DNA from: Methanococcoides alaskense
Lineage (GTDB): Archaea; Halobacteriota; Methanosarcinia; Methanosarcinales; Methanosarcinaceae
Length of the DNA: 64,000 bases
Direction of reading: 5' to 3'
Assembly: GCF_027594145.1 (NCBI RefSeq)
Contig: NZ_JAQFFK010000001.1
Coordinates: 124,001-188,000 of the forward strand
Positions 1-8,694 of this stretch are shown piece by piece (positions within the stretch are counted from its first letter, which is position 1; every line of letters begins with the position of its first letter). A program made the translations under genes and the position numbers. The notes beneath the pieces are model-generated. The model had not been told where the DNA came from, searched no databases, and saw only the letters and a list, made by a program, of their open reading frames with translations.

Positions 1-553
1 TGATGTCAATAAGCTGGTCACGTGTCATGGTGAGCTTTACACGGTCGGTGTCACCCTCTGCTTCCATGAAGAAGGATTCTCCCTCAACACCAAGTAACAT
101 ATGGTCACTTATCTTCTCAGCGGCTTTAACAGCTTTTTGCAGGTCCTTTCCGTTAAGGACTATCTCTGCTGGCAGTTCAAGCTGTGGAATTCTTGGTTCT
201 GCACGTATGGTGGATGGGTCAAGCAGTGAAACTGTGTATGAAAAACCGCCTATCTGGATCTTCAGTTTCTTTGATTCCTCGTCGAGTTCCATCTGGACCT
301 TATCGTCCCTGTCTGCAACTCCTAGTATGTCATTGATCCTCGAAAGGTCCAATCCCAACTCACAGTCGTTTGCTTCAAAGTCATCGAATGCCTCTGGGGT
401 AAGGTCAAAACTTACCATCGCAACGTTTGCAGGGTCGACCGCCCTTACAATAACTCCTTCTGGTGAAATCCTGAACCTTGCTTCGTCCACGAGCACAGAA
501 AGCGTTTCGATCGAATCCTTTAGAAGATATGCATCAATTGTCGCCTTGAACAT
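1..553 (-). CDS. pcn: DNA polymerase sliding clamp PCNA (3' part outside window)
   Basis: Archaeal PCNA, the homotrimeric ring that tethers replicative polymerases, FEN1, ligase and RFC to DNA. The minus strand reads from an ATG at 553 as MFKATIDAYLLKDSIETLSV and continues in one frame for about 184 codons to the window edge. Typical clamp segments are visible, such as MVSFDLTPEAF near residue 45 and ELPAEIVLNGKDLQKAVKAA in the second domain. The usual length is about 245 residues, so roughly the last 60 lie outside. A GGTGGAG ribosome-binding site sits just upstream of the ATG. The plus-strand frame across this gene is a shadow. Its loader subunit RfcL, with a PCNA-binding tail, is also in this window at 26055-27548. 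Confidence 0.93.
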   Translation of the reverse strand, partial: MFKATIDAYLLKDSIETLSVLVDEARFRISPEGVIVRAVDPANVAMVSFDLTPEAFDDFEANDCELGLDLSRINDILGVADRDDKVQMELDEESKKLKIQIGGFSYTVSLLDPSTIRAEPRIPQLELPAEIVLNGKDLQKAVKAAEKISDHMLLGVEGESFFMEAEGDTDRVKLTMTRDQLIDI

Positions 554-643
554 GTTGTTTCTCCACCAAATAATCTCAATTTCAACTTGCTTATATCATT
601 TCCCATATATATGTTTTCACTGCCTTTTTAGTAAACATATATA

Positions 644-955
644 TTAGTCGTACTCACGCCATGTGAAGCCACATTTGATACATTTGAAAAATCGTGTTTC
701 CGACTCATCGGCAGATCTTAACTGTCTTAGCCACCAGTATGCAGTATTGTTTCCACATTCTTCGCATCTTGCGACCGTTGTAGGCAGTCCTATATCAGTA
801 TCACCTTCAAGGACAGTGACCTCTCTTTCCTCTCTTGATGATGTGCTCAAAAGTTCTGGAGCGACATCCTTCGTTTTCTCATATCCACATTTTCGACATT
901 TAAGCGTCCCTTCGATCGGGTGCATCATACTTTTACATTTTGGACAGAATTCCAT
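644..955 (-). CDS. tfs: Archaeal transcription factor S (TFS, TFIIS/RPB9-like)
   Basis: Small zinc-ribbon protein that stimulates transcript cleavage by stalled archaeal RNA polymerase. From the ATG at 955 it is 103 residues. The N-terminal ribbon has MEFCPKCKSMM and CRKCGYEK. The C-terminal ribbon has CEECGNNTAYWW, an ETRFFKCIKCGFTWREY ending, and the acidic DE pair (ADESETRF) typical of the TFIIS cleavage loop. A longer frame opens at 973, but family members begin at MEFCP, so 955 was chosen. It overlaps the 3' end of the NUDIX gene by 23 bp, which suggests co-transcription and translational coupling. Confidence 0.93.
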   Translation of the reverse strand: MEFCPKCKSMMHPIEGTLKCRKCGYEKTKDVAPELLSTSSREEREVTVLEGDTDIGLPTTVARCEECGNNTAYWWLRQLRSADESETRFFKCIKCGFTWREYD

Positions 956-1352
956 TAATAACATCTCCTGCATCGTCTATCATTTTTCGGTGGTCGAAAG
1001 CCAGTTCTGGCAGTTTTTCGGGATCGAACAAAACTACATCTGCTGCATCTGTGTTCGCTTCCGGATTTCCATGACCTGTCGCGAGATAGCATACGGACAC
1101 AGTGTGCCCACGAGGATCGCGTGAAGGGTCTGAATATACTCCGATCAATTTAACAAGATCGATAGATAATCCGGTTTCTTCAAAAGATTCCCTGATTGCC
1201 GCAGCTTCAGTTGTCTCGCCTACCTCTACAAAGCCACCAGGTAGTGCAAATTCGTTTTTGAACGGATAATTGCTCCGTTTTACGAGTACAATCTTACCAT
1301 TTAAGATGATTACGGCATCAACAGTCAATAGGGGTGTTTTTGGAACTGGCAT
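933..1352 (-). CDS. NUDIX hydrolase, ADP-ribose pyrophosphatase-like
   Basis: A 139-residue NUDIX enzyme that probably hydrolyses ADP-ribose or another nucleoside-diphosphate derivative. The full Nudix box is present: GGFVEVGETTEAAAIRESFE followed by ETGL, at about residues 39-62, with the metal-binding REXXEE core intact. PSRDPRGHTVSVCYLA downstream is typical of the ADP-ribose pyrophosphatase branch. The start is the ATG at 1352 (MPVPKTPLLTVDAVI). It is upstream of and overlaps tfs. The exact substrate cannot be told from the sequence. Confidence 0.88.
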   Translation of the reverse strand: MPVPKTPLLTVDAVIILNGKIVLVKRSNYPFKNEFALPGGFVEVGETTEAAAIRESFEETGLSIDLVKLIGVYSDPSRDPRGHTVSVCYLATGHGNPEANTDAADVVLFDPEKLPELAFDHRKMIDDAGDVINGILSKM

Positions 1353-1418
1353 TTTTTACATAACCTTATACATTTAGCAAGATACTATATATGATACCTG
1401 TTATAAAGATACTTTATT

Positions 1419-2231
1419 ATGATAGAAAGCGTACTTTGGATCGCCGTCGCATTAATGGTGGCATCTGCTATCCTGCCTCCAACAAAAAGGATAAAGTTTC
1501 TGATTGGTGGTTCAGGGTGGGTGTTCTTTTCACTACATTGGGCTTATCAGCCATTGCATTATATCGCGATAAACGATTATTTCAATGTAATACTTACTAT
1601 AGCCATTGCTCTTTTCTGCCTGTTCATGGCACAGAACATGGTCCGTGGTTACAGTAGTTCCTCAGTTCCTGAAGAAAAAGGCCATCTCAATATTGTGCTA
1701 ATGGCTACAAGTGCAACTGCTCTTGGTTCTCTTTTCTATTTCTCTTTTGCGAACATACCTTCGCTCAATCAGTGGATAATCTCCACAGTTACTGGCAATA
1801 CGGTATGGATGCTCCAGACGCTGGGGCATGATGTGGTCACAAGTGGTAATGGTGTGGTCTATAACGGATATGCTGTTAATATCATACTTGCCTGTACTGC
1901 CATTGAGAGCATTGCTTTGTTCACGGGTCTTATAGTCTCTATAAATGCTCCGAAAAGGAAGCTCTTCCAGGCTTTCATGGTATCAGTTCCAGTGATATAC
2001 ACATTGAACCTTATCAGAAATACCTTTGTGATAGTCGCATATGGTGAACAGTGGTTCGGTCCTGAAAGTTTTGAAGTTGCTCATCACATTATTGCCAAGT
2101 TCGGATCAGGGGTCGCACTTTTTATCATAGCCTATGTGGTAATGCGAATATTGCCTGAACTGCTTGACCTGATCGATGGTCTGTGGGAAATGACTACAGA
2201 ACAGTTAAGGTCGTTCGTACGTAAGATCTAA
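1419..2231 (+). CDS. artA: Archaeosortase A
   Basis: Polytopic membrane cysteine transpeptidase-like enzyme of the exosortase/archaeosortase family. It processes surface proteins carrying a C-terminal sorting signal and replaces their C-terminal helix with a lipid anchor. The 270-residue protein has about eight hydrophobic segments. The catalytic Cys is C159 in ACTAIES, the conserved Arg is R200 in NLIRNTFVIVAYG, and histidines H222-H223 lie in EVAHHIIAKFGSG. Only 11 bp separate it from archaetidylserine decarboxylase, with archaetidylserine synthase next. In Haloferax volcanii these same two lipid enzymes are needed for ArtA-dependent anchoring, so the operon makes functional sense. Confidence 0.9.
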   Translation: MIESVLWIAVALMVASAILPPTKRIKFLIGGSGWVFFSLHWAYQPLHYIAINDYFNVILTIAIALFCLFMAQNMVRGYSSSSVPEEKGHLNIVLMATSATALGSLFYFSFANIPSLNQWIISTVTGNTVWMLQTLGHDVVTSGNGVVYNGYAVNIILACTAIESIALFTGLIVSINAPKRKLFQAFMVSVPVIYTLNLIRNTFVIVAYGEQWFGPESFEVAHHIIAKFGSGVALFIIAYVVMRILPELLDLIDGLWEMTTEQLRSFVRKI

Positions 2232-2242
2232 GGGAACCGGAA

Positions 2243-2869
2243 ATGTTAGCTAAAGATTCTCTTTCATGGGTAGTTACTGTAGTTATCCTAACAGGTATTT
2301 TCCTGACCGCAGCGTTCTTGACGGGAATTGATCTTATATGGTATCTGTTCTATCTCTTTCTCTTCCTTACTGTCTTTGTCATCTGGTTCTTCCGGGACCC
2401 TGACAGGACTACCAAGATCTGTGACCATTGTATGTTCTCAGCAGCCGATGGCAAAGTTATTGATGTCAGTGGGCAAAGAGTATGTGTATTCATGAATGTC
2501 CATAATGTGCATGTGAACCGTGCACCTATCTCTGGTGTCGTAAAGAGCATAACTCACAAAAAAGGTGGCTATTTGCCTGCTTTTTATAAGGATTCTGAAC
2601 GGAACGAACGCACCGTCACAGTGATAAAGAGCAGCCATGGTGATGTGAATGTTACTCAGATAGCCGGTGTAATGGTTCGCAGGATAGTTTCCTATGTCAA
2701 TGTAGGGGATGAGCTTGTCAATGGTGAGAAGATAGGGATGATCCGTTTTGGCTCCCGTGTCGATGTGACCATTCCAGAAGATCTTGATATTACCTGTAAG
2801 GTCGGAGACCGTGTGTATGCAGGCGAAACGGTAATCGCAAAAGAAAAAGTCTTCAAGGTACGGAAATGA
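2243..2869 (+). CDS. asd: Archaetidylserine decarboxylase (phosphatidylserine decarboxylase-related)
   Basis: Pyruvoyl enzyme that converts archaetidylserine to archaetidylethanolamine. The 208-residue protein has two N-terminal hydrophobic helices (about residues 8-50), then the PSD core: FFRDPDR, SAADGKV, MNVHNVHVNRAP and the self-cleavage region MIRFGSRVDV. Cleavage between G170 and S171 would make the pyruvoyl group, as in the short PSD-A type. It lies 11 bp after artA and its stop overlaps the pssA start by 4 bp (ATGA), so the three genes form one translationally coupled operon. Confidence 0.9.
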   Translation: MLAKDSLSWVVTVVILTGIFLTAAFLTGIDLIWYLFYLFLFLTVFVIWFFRDPDRTTKICDHCMFSAADGKVIDVSGQRVCVFMNVHNVHVNRAPISGVVKSITHKKGGYLPAFYKDSERNERTVTVIKSSHGDVNVTQIAGVMVRRIVSYVNVGDELVNGEKIGMIRFGSRVDVTIPEDLDITCKVGDRVYAGETVIAKEKVFKVRK

Positions 2870-3549
2870 CTTTTATAAAACTACTTAAGATCCCGGATGT
2901 TGTGACCCTTGGCAATGCCATGTTCGGTATGCTTTCAATTTTCAGTGCATTTTCTGGAAAAGCTGATATCGCTTTCATCTTTATTCTTTTAGCAGCCATT
3001 GCCGATGGTGCGGATGGCTTTCTGGCCCGCAGAATGGGGTCAAGTGCAATAGGTGAAAATCTTGATTCCCTTGCAGACGCTATCTCTTTTGGTACGGCAC
3101 CGGCAGTTGTCATTTTTTTGATATATGGTCATCTCCAGCCTTCTCTTGTGGGAGCTGTTACCTGTATCTATGTTATCTGTGGTGTTCTCAGACTTGCGAG
3201 ATTCAACACAAAGAACAAGGCTATCCCTGATTTTGAAGGGCTTCCAATAACTGCTGCAGCTGCTGTTCTTGCCTCTTACCTGTTAATGGGGGACAAATAC
3301 ATAATATTGTATGGGATCGTTACAATAATGCTTCTGCTGTCGTATCTTATGATAAGTGAACATCCTTATCCCAAACTTCGGCATCCCAAAGCAATGGCCA
3401 TTATGGCAATTGTCTTCATGCTTCCAATATTGTCCTATTTCGTCCTGCCGGAATATCTTTCCATCTGTGCTACATTAATGTTCTTATTATTGCTTCTCTA
3501 TTTAGAATCCCCTATAATGAAGATCCCGAGGCAGTATTATGATGAATGA
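2866..3549 (+). CDS. pssA: Archaetidylserine synthase (CDP-alcohol phosphatidyltransferase)
   Basis: Membrane enzyme that makes archaetidylserine from CDP-archaeol and serine. The 227-residue protein has the CDP-alcohol phosphotransferase signature at about residues 46-69: ADGADGFLARR, then GENLDSLAD, with four aspartates for metal and CDP binding. Multiple transmembrane helices fill the rest. Its product is the substrate of the decarboxylase encoded just upstream. The stop codon lies inside a hairpin shared with the convergent clpB gene. Confidence 0.92.
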   Translation: MTFIKLLKIPDVVTLGNAMFGMLSIFSAFSGKADIAFIFILLAAIADGADGFLARRMGSSAIGENLDSLADAISFGTAPAVVIFLIYGHLQPSLVGAVTCIYVICGVLRLARFNTKNKAIPDFEGLPITAAAAVLASYLLMGDKYIILYGIVTIMLLLSYLMISEHPYPKLRHPKAMAIMAIVFMLPILSYFVLPEYLSICATLMFLLLLLYLESPIMKIPRQYYDE

Positions 3550-3599
3550 GCAATGAATGGAAAAAGTGAAGGGAAGTGTCCCTTCATTGATCATTGCTC
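3548..3599. terminator. Nested bidirectional hairpin between pssA and clpB
   Basis: Two nested inverted repeats fill the gap between convergent genes. The outer arms are GAGCAATGA (3548-3556) and TCATTGCTC (3591-3599). The inner arms are TGAAGGGA (3567-3574) and TCCCTTCA (3579-3586) with loop AGTG. The outer arms contain or abut both stop codons. There is no long T-run, so the termination role is inferred from position and symmetry. Confidence 0.6.
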
Positions 3600-6200
3600 T
3601 GCTGTCGCTGTTCTCACACTGACCACGATACCCCGGTCATCAGCATCCACGTCTATGGTAGAACCTTCAAGGGCCTTTCCTTCAACGATCAACTTTGCAA
3701 CTGCTGTTTCTACCTGGTTCTGAATGACGCGATTGAGGGGTCGCGCCCCAAAGGCTTCACTATAGCCAGCTTCACCAAGGTAATGTTTCGCCTTCTCTGA
3801 TATTTCAAGCTCCATTCTCTTCTCTTTAAGCCTCTGTATGAGGTCAGCGACCTTAATGTCAACAATGCTCACAAGCTGTTCCCTTGTCAGTGGTCGGAAA
3901 ATGGCCAGTTCGTCGATACGATTGATGAATTCCGGTCTAAAATATTTGGAAAGTTCATTCTGCGCCATCTCCTGCATTTCTGCGTAATCTTCACCTTCTT
4001 CCAGTTTCGAGATGGTGCGGTCAACACAGATATTAGATGTCATGATGATCAGCGTATTCTTGAAATCCACTGTTCTTCCACGCGAATCGGTCAGTCTTCC
4101 ATCATCGAGTATCTGGAGCATGACATTGAACACATCAGGGTGTGCCTTTTCTATCTCATCGAAGAGGACGACTGCATAAGGTCGTCTGCGAACCGCTTCT
4201 GTGAGCTGTCCTCCTTCTTCATGACCTATATATCCCGGAGGCGCTCCGATAAGGCGTGCGACGGTATGCTTTTCCATGTATTCCGACATATCGATGCGTA
4301 TCATATTGTTCTCATCATTGAACATTTCCGCAGCAAGTGCCTTTGCGAGTTCGGTCTTGCCAACCCCCGTAGGTCCAAGGAATATGAAACTTCCGATAGG
4401 TCTTTTCGGGTCCTTGATGCCTGCATAAGCGCGTATGATCGCATCGGAAACCGCTGTCACTGTTTCGTTCTGGCCTACAATTCTCTCATGAAGTTTATCT
4501 TCCAGATGTGTAAGCTTCTCACGTTCCCCTTCCATCAACCTTGTTATGGGAATGTTGGTCCATTGGCTTACTACCTGTGCAATATCCTCTTCCCAAACCT
4601 CTTCCTTGAGGAGCATGTCATCCTGTTGCTCCTGCAACTTTGATTCCTCTTCTTTATACTGATGTTCCAGGGGGGTTAGTGTGCCGTATTTCAGCTTTGA
4701 GGCCAGCTCGAAATCACCGCTGTTCTCAGCAAGTTCAAGTTGTGTCTTAATGTCCTCTATCTGCTGTTTCAGTGATCCCAGGTTTGCAATGGTGTCCTTC
4801 TCACTCTGCCACTTCGCACGCATGGCATCGGATTCAGCACGAATGTCCGCAAGTTCCTTTTCAAGGTCAGCTACTCTTTCCTTTGAAACCGCATCCTTCT
4901 CTTTTTTCAGGGCTTCTCTTTCGATCTCGAGCTGCAATATCTTACGATCTGCCTCATCAAGCTCGGATGGTTTACTATCAATGGCCGTTCTGACCTTTGC
5001 GGCGGCTTCATCAACAAGATCGATGGCCTTGTCTGGCAGGAACCTGTCCGAAATATAGCGGTTACTGAGGACCGCAGCAGCCACGAGTGCAGTATCCTTG
5101 ATCCTTACTCCGTGGTGGACCTCGTATCTTTCTTTCAGCCCTCTGAGGATGGATATGGTATTCTCGACATCAGGCTGGTCCACAAGGACCGGCAGGAATC
5201 TTCTTTCAAGGGCTGCGTCCTTTTCTATATACTTGCGGTATTCATCAAGCGTGGTGGCACCTATGCAATGCAGTTCGCCTCTTGCAAGCATCGGCTTCAG
5301 CAAGTTCCCTGCATCCATTGCACCTTCGGTAGCTCCTGCTCCTACGATGGTATGTATCTCGTCAATGAATAAAATGATCTGTCCCTGGGAGTCAGCAACT
5401 TCTTTTAAGACAGCTTTAAGGCGTTCCTCGAACTCTCCTCTGAACTTCGCCCCTGCGATGAGTGCACCCATATCCAGTGCTATGATCTTCTTATCCTTCA
5501 TGTCATCAGGAATATCATGTTTTGCAATACGCAGAGCAAGTCCTTCTACAATAGCTGTCTTGCCAACACCTGCTTCTCCTATGAGCACGGGATTGTTCTT
5601 CCTGCGGCGTGAAAGGATCTCTATGGTATGTCTGATCTCCTGTTCCCTACCTATCACCGGGTCAAGTCTTCCTTGAGCTGCAAGTTCGGTGATATCAATT
5701 CCGTATTTCTTGAGCGGTTCCATAGTGTCTTCCGGATTTTCGCTGGTAATGCGCCGATTCCCCCTTAGTTCCTTTATTGCTTCTAATGTGGCATCCATTG
5801 CGATGCCTGCTTCTTCGAGTATTCGGTAACTTGTGCTCCCTTTTTCTTTCAGGAGTGCGATGAGCATGTGTTCCACGCTGATGTATTCATCATTCATTGA
5901 ACCTGCTTCTTTTTCAGCCGTATCGAGTACTCTGCTGTATGCCTGGCTCACGTAAGTCTGTCCGCTTCCAGATCCGGATACTTGCGGCAGTTCTGACAAA
6001 TGATCTTCCAGTTCCTTTACGATCGACTGGTTGTCAGCTCCCATCCTGTCAAGAAGGGTAGGCACAAGCCCGCCATCCTGTTCCACTAATGCAAGTAACA
6101 GATGTTCGCATTCTGTCTGCTGGTTATAATACCTTGCAGCAATGGAGAACGATTTCTGTATGGCGTCCTGTGCTTTCTGCGTAAAACGGTTAAGGTCCAT
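3591..6200 (-). CDS. clpB: ClpB disaggregase (AAA+ chaperone)
   Basis: Hexameric ATP-driven disaggregase that works with DnaK to recover aggregated proteins. The 869 residues show the full ClpB layout: N-terminal repeat domain (about 1-145), first AAA+ module with Walker [10 protein letters not shown] (about 206) and Walker [10 protein letters not shown], a coiled-coil middle domain rich in Glu/Lys (about 405-525), second AAA+ module with GPTGVGKTE (about 605) and [14 protein letters not shown], and a C-terminal small domain. The ATG at 6200 follows a strong GGAGG at 6206-6210. An HTH regulator is divergently transcribed about 280 bp away and may control it. ClpB is patchily distributed in archaea and was probably acquired from bacteria. 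Confidence 0.97.
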   Translation of the reverse strand: MDLNRFTQKAQDAIQKSFSIAARYYNQQTECEHLLLALVEQDGGLVPTLLDRMGADNQSIVKELEDHLSELPQVSGSGSGQTYVSQAYSRVLDTAEKEAGSMNDEYISVEHMLIALLKEKGSTSYRILEEAGIAMDATLEAIKELRGNRRITSENPEDTMEPLKKYGIDITELAAQGRLDPVIGREQEIRHTIEILSRRRKNNPVLIGEAGVGKTAIVEGLALRIAKHDIPDDMKDKKIIALDMGALIAGAKFRGEFEERLKAVLKEVADSQGQIILFIDEIHTIVGAGATEGAMDAGNLLKPMLARGELHCIGATTLDEYRKYIEKDAALERRFLPVLVDQPDVENTISILRGLKERYEVHHGVRIKDTALVAAAVLSNRYISDRFLPDKAIDLVDEAAAKVRTAIDSKPSELDEADRKILQLEIEREALKKEKDAVSKERVADLEKELADIRAESDAMRAKWQSEKDTIANLGSLKQQIEDIKTQLELAENSGDFELASKLKYGTLTPLEHQYKEEESKLQEQQDDMLLKEEVWEEDIAQVVSQWTNIPITRLMEGEREKLTHLEDKLHERIVGQNETVTAVSDAIIRAYAGIKDPKRPIGSFIFLGPTGVGKTELAKALAAEMFNDENNMIRIDMSEYMEKHTVARLIGAPPGYIGHEEGGQLTEAVRRRPYAVVLFDEIEKAHPDVFNVMLQILDDGRLTDSRGRTVDFKNTLIIMTSNICVDRTISKLEEGEDYAEMQEMAQNELSKYFRPEFINRIDELAIFRPLTREQLVSIVDIKVADLIQRLKEKRMELEISEKAKHYLGEAGYSEAFGARPLNRVIQNQVETAVAKLIVEGKALEGSTIDVDADDRGIVVSVRTATAEQ

Positions 6201-6452
6201 TTTTACCTCCTTATATATGGTGATACAATGGTATTCGACTTTCAGTCCTTTTTGACATCTAATTGTATCTCTGCAACGGAAACATTTCCCCCTGTTCCAC
6301 GTATCTATCTCAGATATTCAAATGATCTGTTATTATTTGATCATCAACTTATGTCACACAATTTCATTTAGTGTATATCACATTTAAACATTTTGCATAT
6401 AAATGCAATTCTTATCTATTTTATATGCATGATATCGATAAAATCAATAAAG

Positions 6453-6460
6453 TTTATATT
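6453..6460 (+). promoter_or_regulatory. TATA box of the HTH regulator, probably leaderless
   Basis: TTTATATT is centred about 26 bp before the ATG at 6483. This matches archaeal TATA-to-start spacing and predicts a leaderless transcript, in line with the lack of a Shine-Dalgarno sequence. The 6201-6452 stretch is AT-rich and must also hold the clpB promoter on the other strand. I saw no clear operator palindrome in it. Confidence 0.5.
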
Positions 6461-6482
6461 ATTTGAATTTAATTGATTATTG

Positions 6483-6896
6483 ATGTCACGACAGATAATC
6501 CTTATCAATATTGAAAAACCCGTGGAAAAGGACCTTTTAAATGATATCCACTGGTTCTGTGACAGCTTTGGTCTTTCATCAGGTCGGGACACTGAGGATA
6601 TTTCCAAAAAAATAGTACTTAGCATGCTTACAAATATTTCCGAAGAGGACGGGGTAACTTCGGAGGTCCTTGCAACAACCCTTGGCATTAAATTATCACG
6701 TGTCAATCATCATCTTCGAAACCTTATCGATGCCGGTCTTGTCTACAGGAAAAAAAGATCATTGTACCTGCGTGGCGGTAGTCTCAAAGCAGCGGTATGT
6801 GAGATGAGAAAGGATTCTGAGAGGATATTCGATGAGCTGGAAATGATGGCGGAAGTTATTGACAATGAGGTTGGGCTCAAATGCCGGTCTCACTAA
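6483..6896 (+). CDS. ArsR-like winged-helix transcriptional regulator
   Basis: A 137-residue protein with a central winged helix (about residues 35-95): VLATTLGIKLSRVNHHLRNL is the recognition-helix region and DAGLVYRKKRSLYLRGG the wing. The C-terminal region is helical and acidic and probably dimerises. A TTG at 6480 could add one residue, but the ATG at 6483 fits the TATA spacing. It is divergent from clpB, an arrangement seen for some archaeal heat-shock regulators, so control of clpB is a reasonable inference and not shown. There is no obvious metal-binding cysteine cluster. Confidence 0.8.
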   Translation: MSRQIILINIEKPVEKDLLNDIHWFCDSFGLSSGRDTEDISKKIVLSMLTNISEEDGVTSEVLATTLGIKLSRVNHHLRNLIDAGLVYRKKRSLYLRGGSLKAAVCEMRKDSERIFDELEMMAEVIDNEVGLKCRSH

Positions 6897-7023
6897 GTTT
6901 TTTATATCCTCCAATGTAAATATTTATTTGCATGCGTAAGTTTATATAACTGTCTGCACGTACTCAATTACTGGACATTGTTTGTGGGAAACGTTTTCAG
7001 TTAAATGGTGGGGGTAATGGGTA

Positions 7024-8244
7024 TTGTCAGCAGAATTAGTTGAGCAGAAATTGGGATCCTATAGTTTGAAATTGAATAACAAATTGAAAGAAAGGGCTCA
7101 AGGACTGTCTCGTGTCAATGAGCAGCTTGAAGCAGAAATATTAGAGCATGATCGGGTTGAAGGTATGATGGGGGATAATGAACTTCTACTTGAAAATGTT
7201 CTTGAATCGTCGGGGGATGGTATTGCTTTTTTTGATATGGATAATAAGGGCAAGTTGATGAATTCTCAGTTCCGGTGTATGTGGAACATTCCTGAAAATA
7301 TAGGGGTCGATATGGACTACTTGGATATATTTGCGGAATTTGTTTTTCCACAGCTTGAGAATGCTGATAATGTGGCCCCAAAGATACGTAACTTCTCAAG
7401 CCGAAAAGAAAAAGATAGTGGCTTGTTATATCTCAAAGATGGTCGTGTCATTGAATACAATCTGTTCCCGGTTTTCAAAGAGGGGTCAATTCAAGGCCAT
7501 ATCTGTAATTGTCGTGATATAACTATAAACAAAAAAGCGGAATCTGAACTTAAGAAGTATGCGGAGGATCTGGAACATTCTAATGAGCTAAAGGACCTGT
7601 TCTCAGATATCTTGCGGCATGATCTGTTGAATCCAGCCGGGTTAGTCAAAGGTTTTCTGAATGTTCTTATACAAAAAGAAGAGGATCCCTATATGCTGGA
7701 TATGCTCAAAAAAGTGGAAATGAGCAATCAGAAGCTTATCGATATGATCGGGATGGCTGCAAAACTTTCAAGACTTGATTCAGATGAAGAGATCGATTTC
7801 AATGTAATTGATCTTGGTTTTATGGTCAACATCGCAAAGACGAACTTTGGGCCTATGTTCGAGAATAAGGGTATGAAGGTCGTATCCCTTTTCAGTGGCA
7901 ATTATCCTGCAAAGGCCAATATAATGATCGAGGAAGTGTTCGCAAACCTTTTTTCAAATTCTATAAAATACAGCCCCGAAGGCAGTACTGTCTATGTTGA
8001 TATTTTTGATGTAGGTGATGAATGGAAAGTGCAGTTCATTGATTTTGGTGAAGGTATTCCCGATGAGGATAAAGAATTCGTTTTCGAAAGGTTCAAGCGT
8101 GCCAACAAGACCTCTACAAAAGGAACTGGTCTTGGTCTTGCAATCGTAAAGAAGATAATCGATATTCATGGTGGCAGTTTTGGAGTTGAGGACAATCCCT
8201 GTGGGGATGGATGTGTTTTCTGGATAATTCTGAAAAAAGGATGA
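7024..8244 (+). CDS. PAS-domain sensor histidine kinase, cytoplasmic
   Basis: A 406-residue histidine kinase without transmembrane segments. Order: N-terminal coiled coil (1-55), PAS domain (about 55-170, ESSGDGIAFFDMDNKGKL to CNCRDITINKKAE), dimerisation helix with the phospho-acceptor H199 in ILRHDLLNPAG, then an HATPase domain with N308 (EEVFANLFSNSIKYSP), DFGEGIPDED, FERFKRAN and GTGLGLAIVKKI. It starts at a TTG at 7024 after GGTGGGGG (7007-7014). The nearby ATG at 7017 is out of frame and soon stopped. No receiver or response regulator lies next to it, as is common for methanogen kinases. Confidence 0.9.
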   Translation: MSAELVEQKLGSYSLKLNNKLKERAQGLSRVNEQLEAEILEHDRVEGMMGDNELLLENVLESSGDGIAFFDMDNKGKLMNSQFRCMWNIPENIGVDMDYLDIFAEFVFPQLENADNVAPKIRNFSSRKEKDSGLLYLKDGRVIEYNLFPVFKEGSIQGHICNCRDITINKKAESELKKYAEDLEHSNELKDLFSDILRHDLLNPAGLVKGFLNVLIQKEEDPYMLDMLKKVEMSNQKLIDMIGMAAKLSRLDSDEEIDFNVIDLGFMVNIAKTNFGPMFENKGMKVVSLFSGNYPAKANIMIEEVFANLFSNSIKYSPEGSTVYVDIFDVGDEWKVQFIDFGEGIPDEDKEFVFERFKRANKTSTKGTGLGLAIVKKIIDIHGGSFGVEDNPCGDGCVFWIILKKG

Positions 8245-8305
8245 TCTTCGGTCCTTCTACCAAATTGGCTATATATATGAAGGTCAATGTCGTTGCATCA
8301 GGAAC

Positions 8306-8674
8306 ATGGTAGATATAATGGTCGAAGATACAATTACTGACAGAGATAACGTGCTTTTTGAAGCGGGTATCAAGCTTGGAGCTTTATATCATCAGTTCAC
8401 AGGTTCTCCGGTGAACCTTCGTACTGTGGAAAGCCTTGAGGCAGCTATTGCACAGAGCATTTCAGTGCAGCCGTGTGTGGAGAACATTACTGTGAGCATT
8501 GATCGGGATGTTCTAGGCTCAAAGCTCAACGATGAGTTCGGTTACTGCGAGCTTGAAGGGCGTATGCTCAATGTTCAGATCGATGCAAGATACGGCTCAG
8601 CAAAGGTGCATGTTTCAATGGAGTTCAACAAGGAACTTGACTATCCTTTGATGAAAATTGATAAAATAGACTGA
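8306..8674 (+). CDS. mptD: Archaeal dihydroneopterin aldolase MptD
   Basis: Enzyme of methanopterin biosynthesis that cleaves 7,8-dihydroneopterin to 6-hydroxymethyl-7,8-dihydropterin and glycolaldehyde. The 122 residues match the archaeal MptD family, which is unrelated to bacterial FolB. The signature FEAGIKLGALYHQFTGSPV (about 19-37) and the central ENITVSIDRDVLG are present. The first ATG at 8306 is used; an in-frame ATG at 8318 is possible. It stands alone and is convergent with hisC, and both stop codons lie in one hairpin. Confidence 0.85.
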   Translation: MVDIMVEDTITDRDNVLFEAGIKLGALYHQFTGSPVNLRTVESLEAAIAQSISVQPCVENITVSIDRDVLGSKLNDEFGYCELEGRMLNVQIDARYGSAKVHVSMEFNKELDYPLMKIDKID

Positions 8675-8694
8675 CCGCCTGGAGTAGCGGTCAG
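8671..8694. terminator. Bidirectional hairpin joining mptD and hisC stops
   Basis: Perfect 8-bp arms CTGACCGC (8671-8678) and GCGGTCAG (8687-8694) enclose an 8-nt loop. Each arm contains the TGA stop of the gene that reads into it. No T-tract follows, so termination is inferred. Confidence 0.55.

Noticed and set aside
3-647. 214-codon plus-strand frame at the left edge
   Set aside because: The minus strand encodes PCNA here; the plus frame is Ser-rich and typical of an antisense shadow.
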